Shown: in pieces, positions 1 through 7,364 of the stretch
Layout: every line of letters starts with the position of its first letter
How positions within the stretch are numbered: position 1 is the first letter of the stretch
Translations under genes and position numbers: made by a program
NCBI GenBank assembly: GCA_035518775.1
Contig: DATIXH010000166.1
Span: forward strand, 1 to 18,957
Direction of reading: 5' to 3'
Source of the DNA: JBGPEQ01 sp035518775
GTDB taxonomy: Bacteria; Pseudomonadota; Alphaproteobacteria; Dongiales; Dongiaceae
DNA length: 18,957 nt
Notes under the pieces: model-generated
What the model was told of the DNA's origin: nothing
The model's input: only the letters and a program-made list of their open reading frames with translations
The model's database searches: none

Positions 1-558
1 CACCGCACGATTCCCGGGGCGACGGGTTGGTTCGCGGTCGCCGCTGGAAGCGGCACGAGCTCGAGGCGTCAGCTCGCTTGCAGCGCTTGAACACACTTTG
101 TTGGCACACGTTGGCGATCACGAATACTTGGTCTCCCCCGCCCCTCTTCAAGTCGGTAAGGTTATTATTTCTTTTTGATTAAGGAACCGTAAATCCTTAA
201 CCAAATTTAAATAGAGATAAATTCTTCCTAAATTCGTGCGGGGGGATTGCGTTCGGAGGCGCGACGGTATGGCTTCCGCCCAGCAAGCAACGCTGGCCGG
301 CATTGTGGGATCGCAAGATGCTGTTGTGCGTTGAGAGCTCGGATCGGCGTCCTTGCGCAACAGCGCAAAGACCCGATCATCTGGGCCCCTCGTGAAAGAG
401 GGAGCCCTTTCGTCTCCTCGCAACCCCGCACACAACTCAAGACTCAGTTCCCCGCACTCGTCCTGCACGGGTAGTCCGAACGAGGAGCACGGACCAGTGA
501 TAAAGAAATGGCAGGTGCCTGCAAGTTCCGGGCCGTTCCCGAATCGGCCGCGACCGTC
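1..558. other. Intergenic region with no convincing gene
   Basis: The stretch left of manC holds only short open frames without family resemblance, plausible ribosome-binding sites or consistent codon use. It contains an AT-rich island (about 160-235, listed separately). Just after the manC stop there is a weak inverted repeat at 532-550 (GGCCG, nine bases, CGGCC), without a T-tract, so I do not call it a terminator. The end of the manC transcript is therefore not defined by the sequence I can see. Confidence 0.5.
160..235. promoter_or_regulatory. AT-rich island with inverted repeat, possible promoter or regulatory region
   Basis: Positions 161-235 contain 18 G/C in 75 bases (24%), against clearly GC-rich surroundings. 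Inside it, TTAAGGA (179-185) and TCCTTAA (194-200) form a 7-base inverted repeat around an 8-base spacer. A further TTAA lies at 207-210. The TTAA pair at 197-200 and 207-210 is separated by six bases, one short of the TTAA-N7-TTAA pattern of the alphaproteobacterial regulator CtrA. It may be a promoter for a gene left of the window, a regulator site, or foreign DNA; direction unknown. Confidence 0.3.
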
Positions 559-2037
559 TCAGGCGCGTCCGTAGGAGTCCTCGAAACGGACGATGTCGTC
601 TTCGCCGAGATAGCTGCCGACTTGCACTTCTATAAGTTCGAGCGGCGTGTTGCCGACATTCGCGACGCGGTGTTTGGCTCCGACGGGAACGAACACGGCT
701 TCATTCTCGCGACGCAGCTCCGCCTTGCTGTTCACCCGCACGAGCGCCGTGCCGCGAACAATGACCCAGTGTTCCGACCGATGGTGATGCAGCTGCAGCG
801 AGAGTTGAGCGCCCGGGTCGACCACGATTCGCTTGACCCTGAATCCGTTGCCCATCGAAACCGTCTCATAGCTGCCCCACGGCCGTTGGCATCTGGCGCT
901 CTCCTGAACCTCGAGCCGGCCGCGACCGCGCAGGCCTTCAACAACGGCCTTGATCTCCTGGCTGCGCCGCTTGTCCGCCACCAGAACCGCATCCGGCGTC
1001 GAAACCACCACCGCATCCTTCATGCCCAGCGATACCAGCAACCTGCCGTCGGTACGCAGATAGCTCCCTTGCGTGTCCAGACATTCGACATCGCCAACGA
1101 TCACGTTGCCTTCACGATCGCTGCTTTCAATCTCCCAAAGCGCCGACCAGGAACCGATGTCCGTCCAATTGCTTTCCAGGCGAACAACGGCCAGCCGGTC
1201 CGACTTCTCCATGATGGCGTGATCGATAGAGATGGATTCGACGCCGGCAAACGACTCGCGGTCCAGCCGCAAGGTCGTGCCGTTGGACTGCGATTGCGCC
1301 AGGGCAGACCGGCACCCATCCAGAATGGCCGGCTGCAGCCGCGCGAACTCCTCGAGTATTGTTCTTGCGGTGAATATGAAGATGCCGGCGTTCCACAGCC
1401 ACATTCCAGATCGCACAAAGCGCTCGGCGCACTCTGCATCCGGCTTCTCGACGAACTGCTTGACCAGCGTCGCCGACACGCCGCCGTCAAGCCGCTCGCC
1501 GCATTCGATGTAGCCGTAGCCCGTCTCCGCGCGCGCCGGCCGCACACCCAGGAGCACAATTCGATCATGGCACGTAGCGACCCGATGCGCCTGCTCGACG
1601 GCGACGTGAAAAGCTTCCGGATCGGCCACGATGTGATCCGCCGGCTGAACCACCAGGACGGCATCAGGAGAGATCAGAGCGGCGCGCAGAGCGGCGACGG
1701 CCACGGCCGGCGCCGTGTTCCTGCCCATCGGCTCCAGAACGAGGCTGCCGACTTGGATGCCTTGTTTGGCGAGAGCGCTGATGACAAGGCATTCCTGATC
1801 GGCGCCGCACACGATGATCGGCGGTTCGCTGTTGGCACCGGTCCTCCGTTTGACGGTGGACACGATCATCGGCTCGGCTCCGTAGAGTTGGAGCAGCTGC
1901 TTCGGCATGTCGGCACGCGACAGCGGCCATAGCCTGGATCCAGCCCCGCCGCTGAGGATGACTGGAACAATGGGCGCAGGCTTCGCGTCCACTGCACTGC
2001 TGCCGTTCGTTTGCCGTGAGCTGACCTGCGAGTCCAC
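559..2037 (-). CDS. manC: Mannose-1-phosphate guanylyltransferase / mannose-6-phosphate isomerase (bifunctional)
   Basis: This cytoplasmic enzyme of 492 residues makes GDP-mannose from mannose-1-phosphate and GTP. The fused C-terminal cupin interconverts fructose-6-phosphate and mannose-6-phosphate. Seen in the sequence: the nucleotidyltransferase signature GGAGSRLWPLSR at residues 30-41 followed by PKQ (45-47), LEPMGRNTAPA (101-111), FVEKP (195-199) and WNAGIF (215-220). The type II isomerase cupin has QLHHHRSEHW at 415-424 and the family-typical end EDDIVRFEDSYGR (479-491). Length fits the AlgA/XanB/ManC family. The start is GTG at 2037, backed by AAAGGG six bases upstream; no in-frame ATG exists between the upstream stop and the first motif. 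It is the last gene of the minus-strand run, 27 bases after galE. No phosphomannomutase is seen in the window, so mannose-1-phosphate must come from an enzyme encoded elsewhere. Confidence 0.95.
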   Translation of the reverse strand: MDSQVSSRQTNGSSAVDAKPAPIVPVILSGGAGSRLWPLSRADMPKQLLQLYGAEPMIVSTVKRRTGANSEPPIIVCGADQECLVISALAKQGIQVGSLVLEPMGRNTAPAVAVAALRAALISPDAVLVVQPADHIVADPEAFHVAVEQAHRVATCHDRIVLLGVRPARAETGYGYIECGERLDGGVSATLVKQFVEKPDAECAERFVRSGMWLWNAGIFIFTARTILEEFARLQPAILDGCRSALAQSQSNGTTLRLDRESFAGVESISIDHAIMEKSDRLAVVRLESNWTDIGSWSALWEIESSDREGNVIVGDVECLDTQGSYLRTDGRLLVSLGMKDAVVVSTPDAVLVADKRRSQEIKAVVEGLRGRGRLEVQESARCQRPWGSYETVSMGNGFRVKRIVVDPGAQLSLQLHHHRSEHWVIVRGTALVRVNSKAELRRENEAVFVPVGAKHRVANVGNTPLELIEVQVGSYLGEDDIVRFEDSYGRA

Positions 2038-2043
2038 CAGGCA

Positions 2044-2049
2044 CCCTTT
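2044..2049 (-). promoter_or_regulatory. Ribosome-binding site of manC
   Basis: Read on the minus strand, AAAGGG stands six bases before the GTG at 2037. It decides the otherwise ambiguous non-ATG start of manC. It lies in the 27-base gap after the galE stop, so manC has its own initiation signal, unlike most genes of this run, which rely on stop-start overlaps. Confidence 0.65.
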
Positions 2050-2064
2050 GAATTCAGCCGTTGT

Positions 2065-3087
2065 TCACACGACGGCGGCCGTCGAGCGACCGGCAGCGAG
2101 GCTCACGCCCAGCCTTGCCACGCGCTGCTCCCACGCCAGTGCCGTGCCGACGATGTCGTCGATGCCGCCGTTCCGTGGCCGCCATGCGAGCAGGCGCGCG
2201 AGGCGATCCGTGTCGGCGACCAACATCGGGGGATCGCCGGGCCGCCGGGGCGCTTCACGGACGTTCAGCCGCCGCCCATGGATGCGCTCGACGGCCGACA
2301 ACACTTCGCGCACCGAATAGCCGCGCCCATATCCGCAATTCGCGACGAAGCTGCCGCCGCCGGCTTGCAGGCGCCGGAGCGCCAGAACGTGGATATCCGC
2401 GAGATCGCTGACGTGGATGTAGTCGCGAATGCAGGTGCCGTCCGGCGTGGGATAGTCGGTGCCGTAGATTGCGATCTCCGATCGCAACCCAAGCGCCGCC
2501 TCGCATGCCGTCTTGATGAGGTGCGTCGATGTGCGCGACATCTGGCCGGCTTGTCCCGATGGATCGGCCCCGGCCACATTGAAATAGCGCAGGGCGGCAT
2601 AACGGAGATCGTGGGCGGCGGCGGTGTCGCGCAGCGCCCATTCGATCATCAGCTTGGTCGTCCCGTAGGGGTTCACCGGCACTGCCGGCGTATCCTCGCG
2701 TACCGGCACTATGGATGGCTGGCCGTAGACCGCAGCCGAGGACGAGAAGACGAAGTGGCGAACGCCGTGGGCTACGCACGCTTCGATCAGGCGCAGGCTG
2801 TTGGCGACATTGTTGTTGTAGTAGTCGAGTGGACGCTCGACCGAGTCGGGGACCACGATGCTGGCGGCGAAGTGGATGACGGAGTCGACGTCGTGCGTCC
2901 CGAGCGTCTCTGCGACCAGGTCCCGTTGACGAATGTTGCCTTCTATCAGCGGCACGCCAGGCGGCAAGAGGGAGGCGCAACCGGTCGAGAGATCGTCGAG
3001 GACAACGGCGGGGATGCCGGCGGCGCACAGGGCGCGCACGGTGTGGCTTCCGATGTAGCCCGCACCGCCTGTCACAAGAACCGTCAT
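2065..3087 (-). CDS. galE: UDP-glucose 4-epimerase
   Basis: This 340-residue extended-SDR enzyme interconverts UDP-glucose and UDP-galactose using bound NAD, supplying galactosyl donor for the glycosyltransferases of the locus. Seen: the Rossmann motif GGAGYIG at residues 7-13, SSSAAVYG at 115-122 containing the catalytic serine region, the catalytic pair Tyr141-x3-Lys145, and the GalE-typical TPDGTCIRDYIHVSDLA at 214-230. The reading frame stays open about 200 codons further upstream, but that part is antisense-frame shadow of the deacetylase gene. ATG at 3087 starts directly at the Rossmann strand and overlaps the deacetylase stop as ATGA, so translation is probably coupled. The family also includes UDP-GlcNAc and UDP-uronate epimerases, and substrate choice cannot be settled by eye. 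Confidence 0.94.
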   Translation of the reverse strand: MTVLVTGGAGYIGSHTVRALCAAGIPAVVLDDLSTGCASLLPPGVPLIEGNIRQRDLVAETLGTHDVDSVIHFAASIVVPDSVERPLDYYNNNVANSLRLIEACVAHGVRHFVFSSSAAVYGQPSIVPVREDTPAVPVNPYGTTKLMIEWALRDTAAAHDLRYAALRYFNVAGADPSGQAGQMSRTSTHLIKTACEAALGLRSEIAIYGTDYPTPDGTCIRDYIHVSDLADIHVLALRRLQAGGGSFVANCGYGRGYSVREVLSAVERIHGRRLNVREAPRRPGDPPMLVADTDRLARLLAWRPRNGGIDDIVGTALAWEQRVARLGVSLAAGRSTAAVV

Positions 3088-3953
3088 GAGCGGCCTCCCG
3101 TCTCCGGCCGATCCTTGGCGATGATCCGGTCGCAGTCGGCGGTCACGATCGGCCGCTCCGACCAACGGCGCAGGCTGTGGCAGACCTTGCGCGCCAACCG
3201 CCACCCGATCGACGCCAGTCGATCGGGGGACGGCGCGATCGGCAAGTTCTTTCCCGTCAGCAATGCCCCCAGATCGCCGACGCGGATGTCGTTGGTCATG
3301 ATGATCCGCGACAATGCGAAGGCGTCCTCGTCGGTCGAACTCAGGGCGTGGCGAACACGGCAAGCCGACGTGAAGCCGGCTTGGCGAACCAAGTCGCGCG
3401 TCGTCGGACTCGCATAGCCGTGCGGGTAGGCGAAGGCGTGCACGGCGCGGCCGAGGTGGTCTTCGAGACAGTGCTTGCTGCGTCGGACTTCGGCAAAGGC
3501 TTCGGCGGGTGGCAGGAGATCGAGCTGCGGGTGACTGTGGGTGTGGGCGCCGCATTCGACCCCGAATCCGGGTAGTGCGCGTAGCTCGGTCCAATTCAGC
3601 ATGGGTCGGCCCTGCTCGCCGAGACGTTGCGACCAGAGGTTCGTCTTTCCGACGTAGCCAGTCACGACGTAGAGCGTCGCCGGAAAGCCGCATCGTTCCA
3701 AGACGGGCACCGCCTCGGTCAGGAAGTCGCGCAGGCCGTCATCGAAGGTGATGGCCAGGGTGCGCGGGGGCAACGGCGATCCGGCCGCGCAGGCGGACCT
3801 CAGTGTCGAGATCGTGACCGGTCGGTAGCCATGATCGGCAAGCCAGCGCATATGTTCGGCGAACAGCGTGGGCGACACGGCCCACCGGCGCGATCGCGGA
3901 TCTCTCGCCCAGTCGACGCTGTGGTACATCAGGATCGGAACGGGATGAGCCAT
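3084..3953 (-). CDS. Polysaccharide deacetylase (NodB homology, carbohydrate esterase family 4)
   Basis: A predicted 289-residue metal-dependent deacetylase. Motifs seen: TFDDG at residues 69-73 (catalytic base and metal Asp), HTHSHPQLD at 137-145 supplying the two metal histidines His137 and His141, and AYPHGY at 175-180 as the third NodB motif. The protein starts almost directly with the first strand (PVPILMYHSVD, 4-14). There is no signal peptide or anchor, so the enzyme appears cytoplasmic and may act on the lipid-linked repeat unit before export (inference). ATG at 3953 lies five bases after the glycosyltransferase stop. A longer frame to 4094 would overlap that gene by 136 bases and adds nothing conserved. 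The 3' end overlaps galE by four bases (ATGA). The acetylated substrate is unknown. Confidence 0.9.
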   Translation of the reverse strand: MAHPVPILMYHSVDWARDPRSRRWAVSPTLFAEHMRWLADHGYRPVTISTLRSACAAGSPLPPRTLAITFDDGLRDFLTEAVPVLERCGFPATLYVVTGYVGKTNLWSQRLGEQGRPMLNWTELRALPGFGVECGAHTHSHPQLDLLPPAEAFAEVRRSKHCLEDHLGRAVHAFAYPHGYASPTTRDLVRQAGFTSACRVRHALSSTDEDAFALSRIIMTNDIRVGDLGALLTGKNLPIAPSPDRLASIGWRLARKVCHSLRRWSERPIVTADCDRIIAKDRPETGGRS

Positions 3954-3958
3954 CGGAT

Positions 3959-6169
3959 CTACTGCCGTGGTGGGGATACCGTCGACAACGAGGCGGACGG
4001 CTCCACCTTCGAGCCGTTGCTGCTGCGCCGCCGGGATGCCCGGCTGCGCAAGTACAGCGGCATCCCCGCCAGGATGCCGAGCCGCTCGCGCCACACGAGC
4101 GCCGCCGGATAGTCGTCCGCGAGGCGTTTGTTCTTCGGAGAAGACGCGCCAAAGAGGTGTGTGAATGCGGCCGGGAGCGCGATCGCGAGCTGGAGCATCG
4201 ACGCCGGCCGGTCAAGGACGAGTTTCGTCAGGTAGGCGCCCAGGCCGACGCCATAGCCGAAGGCCTGCCGCCGCATCCCCGCCTCTTCTCTGCGGTGGTG
4301 GTGCCAGACGATCGCCTCCGGCTCGTACACGAGCTGGTAGCCCGCCTGGATGACGCCGAAGAAGGCTGCCAGATCGTCGCCGCCGCGCGCCGGCGTGCCA
4401 GCGCCGAGCGCCGGGTCGAAGCCGCCGATGCGCCGGAGAGCATCGGTGCGAAACGCCATGTTGGCGCCCGATCCGAACTGGCCGGCGGCATAGGGGTACA
4501 GCCGGCCGGGCGGGCGATGGTCCGTCAGGTCGTAGAGCTTTCGTTCGAAGCCCTTTCCGAAGCCACCGTGCCGCTCGGCCCAATATTGGGCGCGCGTCTC
4601 CAGCTGCGCAGGAAGAATGAGGCCGGTGACACAGGCAATGTTGCTGTCCGCGGCAAAGTTGGCGGCAAGGACGCTCAGCCACTGCGAGTCGAGGATGACG
4701 TCGTCGTCCGTAAAGGCCACGATCGGCGCACTAATGGCCGCCAGACCGCGATTGTGGGCCTGCCCCAGTCCGGGCCGGTCCTCGCGCAGGTAGCGCACGC
4801 GGCCGGTCGGGGCATAGCGTCTCGCAATCAGATCAGCCGTCTCAGGCGACGACGGCGCATTGTCGACGACCACCACCTCGAAGCTCGAATAGTCCTGGCG
4901 GAGGAGGGAATCGAGGCAGACCGCGAGGCTCGCCGGACGGTCGCGCGTGGCGACGACGACGCTGATGAACGGCGACTCCCGGCGGCCGAGCGGAACGAGC
5001 GGCGGATGCGAACTGCGAGGCGTCAGGGCGAGACATGACCTCAGATCGGTGGGCGAGAAATCCTCGCGATCCAATGACACCTCCTGCACGCCGATCGGCC
5101 GTCCGGCGAGGCGCAGGAGACAGAAGGCCCTGGCATATCGCTGCCCGTTACCCTCGGCGCAAAACCGCGACGGCAGACTCGCTAGATCGAGATCCAAGAC
5201 TTGAATCGGCGCATAGGCTGGCTGCTCCGCCCGCCGCGACGAGCGCAGACCGTACCGCGTCGACAGGTAGCTGGCGGCCGTTTGGGTGAAGCCCGCGACA
5301 ATGGCGCCCGCCCGCGCCAGACCCCAGAGATCGAGGGTCAGCGCGGCATCGCGCAAGCCGCGCGCGACCGCGGCCGGCAGGACCCGCCACACATACCGGC
5401 GCTCGCTCGAAAGTCCGTCCTGCGCGCCGACGTGACCGACGACCGCCGCCTTCGATCGTCCCTCGGCCCGGCAACGCGCGCGAAAATAGCGCCAAGTCGC
5501 CCGCTCCGGCGACAGCCGGTGGTGCACGACCATCTCCGGGTCGTAGATCAGCACCGAGTCCGGAAAGACCTGGCGGGCGCGAATGCAGAACTCCGTCTCC
5601 TCGCAGCCCGCGGCGTCCGCACCCTCGCGGCCGATGCCCTCCCGGAAACCGCCGAGCCGTCTGAACAGCGTCCGCCGGAACGACATGTTGCAGCCGATCG
5701 GATTACGCACGGTCGCGAGCCGGTCCGGCTGTCCGGTGTAGCTGCAGCCCACCACCCAGTTGAACGCCTCCGGAAACCAGCGCGGCCGCTGCCCCGGCCA
5801 GAGCGGCAGCACGCGGCCGCCGACGCCGATGACGGCCGGATCGGCATAGTGCGCGAGCATGCGCGCGAGCCAGTCGGGCTCCGCGACCGCGTCGTCGTCC
5901 AGGAAGGCGACGATCGTTCCGCGGGCGCATTGGATGCCGGCGTTGCGAGCGGCCGACAGACCGCGACGCCCGCCGTTCGCGATCACCTTCAGCTCCGGAT
6001 AGGCAGCGGCGACGCGCGCTTGGAGAGCCGCATTGTGGTCGATGACGACGATGGTCTCAGCGGCCGGGCCGTCCTGCGCGCGAATGGAATCGAGCGCCGC
6101 CCCAAGACACTCCCAGCGCCGTTGGGTGTAGGCACAGACGATGACGGAGATGGCGGTCCCTTCGCCCAT
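3959..6169 (-). CDS. Tandem two-domain family 2 glycosyltransferase
   Basis: A 736-residue cytoplasmic protein with two complete GT-A (GT2) domains. The first spans about residues 6-230: ISVIVCAYTQ at the start, the metal-binding DDD at 91-93, and a GCEETEFC acidic motif at 189-196. A linker of about 170 residues follows. The second domain spans about 400-650: ISVVVATRD (402-410), TDDD at 487-490, and GGDDL at 596-600. Both keep the acidic motifs expected for nucleotide-sugar binding and catalysis, so both may be active, adding two different sugars or alternating ones. A C-terminal basic tail follows. ATG at 6169 shares one base with the stop of the upstream glycosyltransferase (TGATG), indicating coupled translation. 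Donor and acceptor are not predictable; GDP-mannose and UDP-galactose or glucose are likely, given manC and galE. Confidence 0.9.
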   Translation of the reverse strand: MGEGTAISVIVCAYTQRRWECLGAALDSIRAQDGPAAETIVVIDHNAALQARVAAAYPELKVIANGGRRGLSAARNAGIQCARGTIVAFLDDDAVAEPDWLARMLAHYADPAVIGVGGRVLPLWPGQRPRWFPEAFNWVVGCSYTGQPDRLATVRNPIGCNMSFRRTLFRRLGGFREGIGREGADAAGCEETEFCIRARQVFPDSVLIYDPEMVVHHRLSPERATWRYFRARCRAEGRSKAAVVGHVGAQDGLSSERRYVWRVLPAAVARGLRDAALTLDLWGLARAGAIVAGFTQTAASYLSTRYGLRSSRRAEQPAYAPIQVLDLDLASLPSRFCAEGNGQRYARAFCLLRLAGRPIGVQEVSLDREDFSPTDLRSCLALTPRSSHPPLVPLGRRESPFISVVVATRDRPASLAVCLDSLLRQDYSSFEVVVVDNAPSSPETADLIARRYAPTGRVRYLREDRPGLGQAHNRGLAAISAPIVAFTDDDVILDSQWLSVLAANFAADSNIACVTGLILPAQLETRAQYWAERHGGFGKGFERKLYDLTDHRPPGRLYPYAAGQFGSGANMAFRTDALRRIGGFDPALGAGTPARGGDDLAAFFGVIQAGYQLVYEPEAIVWHHHRREEAGMRRQAFGYGVGLGAYLTKLVLDRPASMLQLAIALPAAFTHLFGASSPKNKRLADDYPAALVWRERLGILAGMPLYLRSRASRRRSSNGSKVEPSASLSTVSPPRQ

Positions 6170-7011
6170 CAGTCAATGGCGATGGACCTTGACGGAACAG
6201 CGCTCTGCTGCCTGCCGCCGACCGCAGCCGGGTTGAACGCCTGAGCGCGTGCGCGCGAGCTCACGACCCGCCGCGGCTTCGACGATCCCAGGCGAGCAAT
6301 CGTCCGCAGCACGCGCAAGCCATCCGGAATGCTGCGCAGCTTGCTGCTGCCGTTGAGCCGCCTGAGTTCGAGGCTGGCTACCTCGCGCACGGTCAGGCCG
6401 GCGCGAAGAGCCTGGATGTTCATGCTTGTCTCGATCTCGAACCCGCTGGAGTTGCTGAGGTCCATGTAGCCCAGCACATGCCGCCAGAAGGCGTTGTAGC
6501 CGTAGCAGAGGTCCGTGAACCGCCCGCCGAAGCGCCAGCGCACAAGCTGCAGCAGGCCCCAGTTGCCCAGCCAGCGGTACCACTCCATGTCGTCGGTCCC
6601 GCCGCCTTGCGCGAAGCGCGATCCCTTGACGAAATCGGCGCCTGCCAGCAGCGCGCCGACGAACGCTGGAATCTCGGCGGGATCCGTCGAGCCGTCCGCA
6701 TCGAGGGTTATGATGATGTCGCCGCGCGCGGCGACGAAGCCGGACCGCAGCGCTGCCCCCTTCCCCAGCCGCGCCTGCTCCAGCACGACCACGTCGGGCA
6801 GCAGCTGCTTCGCGACCGCGATTGTCTCGTCGGTCGAATGGCTGTCGACGAGGATGACCTCATCGACCCAGAGCGGAATGCGCGGCAGCACATGCGGCAG
6901 GTTCGCCGCTTCGTTGATGGTCGGAATCACGACGCTGACGCTCGGACGCTGCCCCGCCGGCAGCCAGTCGCGAGCCAACGTCCAAGCAGCTTTGGAATCC
7001 CCTGCCGACAT
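6169..7011 (-). CDS. Family 2 glycosyltransferase (dolichol-phosphate mannosyltransferase-like)
   Basis: A 280-residue GT2 enzyme. Seen: VSVVIPTINEAANLP at residues 25-39, GKGAALRSG at 83-91, and the metal motif DADGS at 104-108, all typical of the DPM1/polyprenyl-phosphate glycosyltransferase branch. It ends in a short basic tail without the C-terminal membrane helices found in ArnC-type relatives. It probably transfers a sugar to a lipid carrier or a nascent chain in the cytoplasm. The start is uncertain: ATG at 7011 leaves a 24-residue lead to the first strand, while ATG at 7095 adds 28 residues from a less GC-rich stretch with unusual codons. Neither start has a clear ribosome-binding site. 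It is first in the second minus-strand operon, divergent from the FAD oxidoreductase. Confidence 0.88.
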   Translation of the reverse strand: MSAGDSKAAWTLARDWLPAGQRPSVSVVIPTINEAANLPHVLPRIPLWVDEVILVDSHSTDETIAVAKQLLPDVVVLEQARLGKGAALRSGFVAARGDIIITLDADGSTDPAEIPAFVGALLAGADFVKGSRFAQGGGTDDMEWYRWLGNWGLLQLVRWRFGGRFTDLCYGYNAFWRHVLGYMDLSNSSGFEIETSMNIQALRAGLTVREVASLELRRLNGSSKLRSIPDGLRVLRTIARLGSSKPRRVVSSRARAQAFNPAAVGGRQQSAVPSRSIAID

Positions 7012-7364
7012 GCTGGACCCGTTGTTGCGGTGGCCTGTCTGGTAGCGCGAATGGAACACGCAAATCGTTAACTGGTTCCAAGATGCCGCCGACATTTACT
7101 GCGCCGCCGGTTTCGAGTGGAGATTGCGAGACCGGCATTCGATCCGATGGAAAATTGCTGCGGACAGCCGCCACGTTGCCGCGACAGGGAACCACTTCTT
7201 GCCTCATCCGTTACACAGCAATCGACCCACGCCGTCACCAGTCCGCACCGCCGTGGACCATTTCTGCCGCATTCCGTTGCCCGCGAGTTCATGATCGCCG
7301 CCATCGGGTGCGGCGACTTGCCGCGCGATGAGCGCGCAAGCCAGCACAGTCGGGAGTCCTTGGC
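7012..7364. promoter_or_regulatory. Divergent intergenic region between GT2 and FAD oxidoreductase
   Basis: This gap must hold promoters for both the minus-strand glycosyltransferase operon and the plus-strand oxidoreductase, since the two are divergent. I see no confident -35/-10 pair. An imperfectly spaced inverted repeat, TGGAAC (7052-7057) and GTTCCA (7075-7080) with 17 bases between, could be a regulator site but is weak. The right edge holds the oxidoreductase ribosome-binding site. Confidence 0.4.
7352..7356 (+). promoter_or_regulatory. Ribosome-binding site of the FAD oxidoreductase gene
   Basis: GGGAG lies eight bases before the ATG at 7365, a good Shine-Dalgarno match. It supports that start over the second ATG at 7368 and the later in-frame ATG at 7395. 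Confidence 0.55.

Noticed and set aside
100..116. Sigma54 -24/-12 promoter (TTGGCACACGTTGGC)
   Set aside because: The GG and GC elements are one base too close, and no gene follows at a suitable distance.
197..210. Full CtrA-binding site TTAA-N7-TTAA
   Set aside because: The spacer between the two TTAA elements is six bases, not seven, and no cell-cycle gene is adjacent in the window.
532..550. Terminator after manC
   Set aside because: The stem is only five bases with a nine-base loop and has no T-tract.
508..1932. Long plus-strand open frame of 474 codons opposite manC
   Set aside because: It is the antisense shadow of a clearly recognisable manC. Its product is arginine- and histidine-rich with no family motif, as expected of antisense frames in GC-rich DNA.
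2278..3417. Plus-strand open frame of 379 codons opposite galE and the deacetylase
   Set aside because: It spans two well-supported minus-strand genes and their junction, and shows no domain pattern.
3088..3693. N-terminal extension of galE by about 200 codons
   Set aside because: The Rossmann motif begins right after ATG 3087. The upstream part overlaps the deacetylase gene and is unlike any epimerase.
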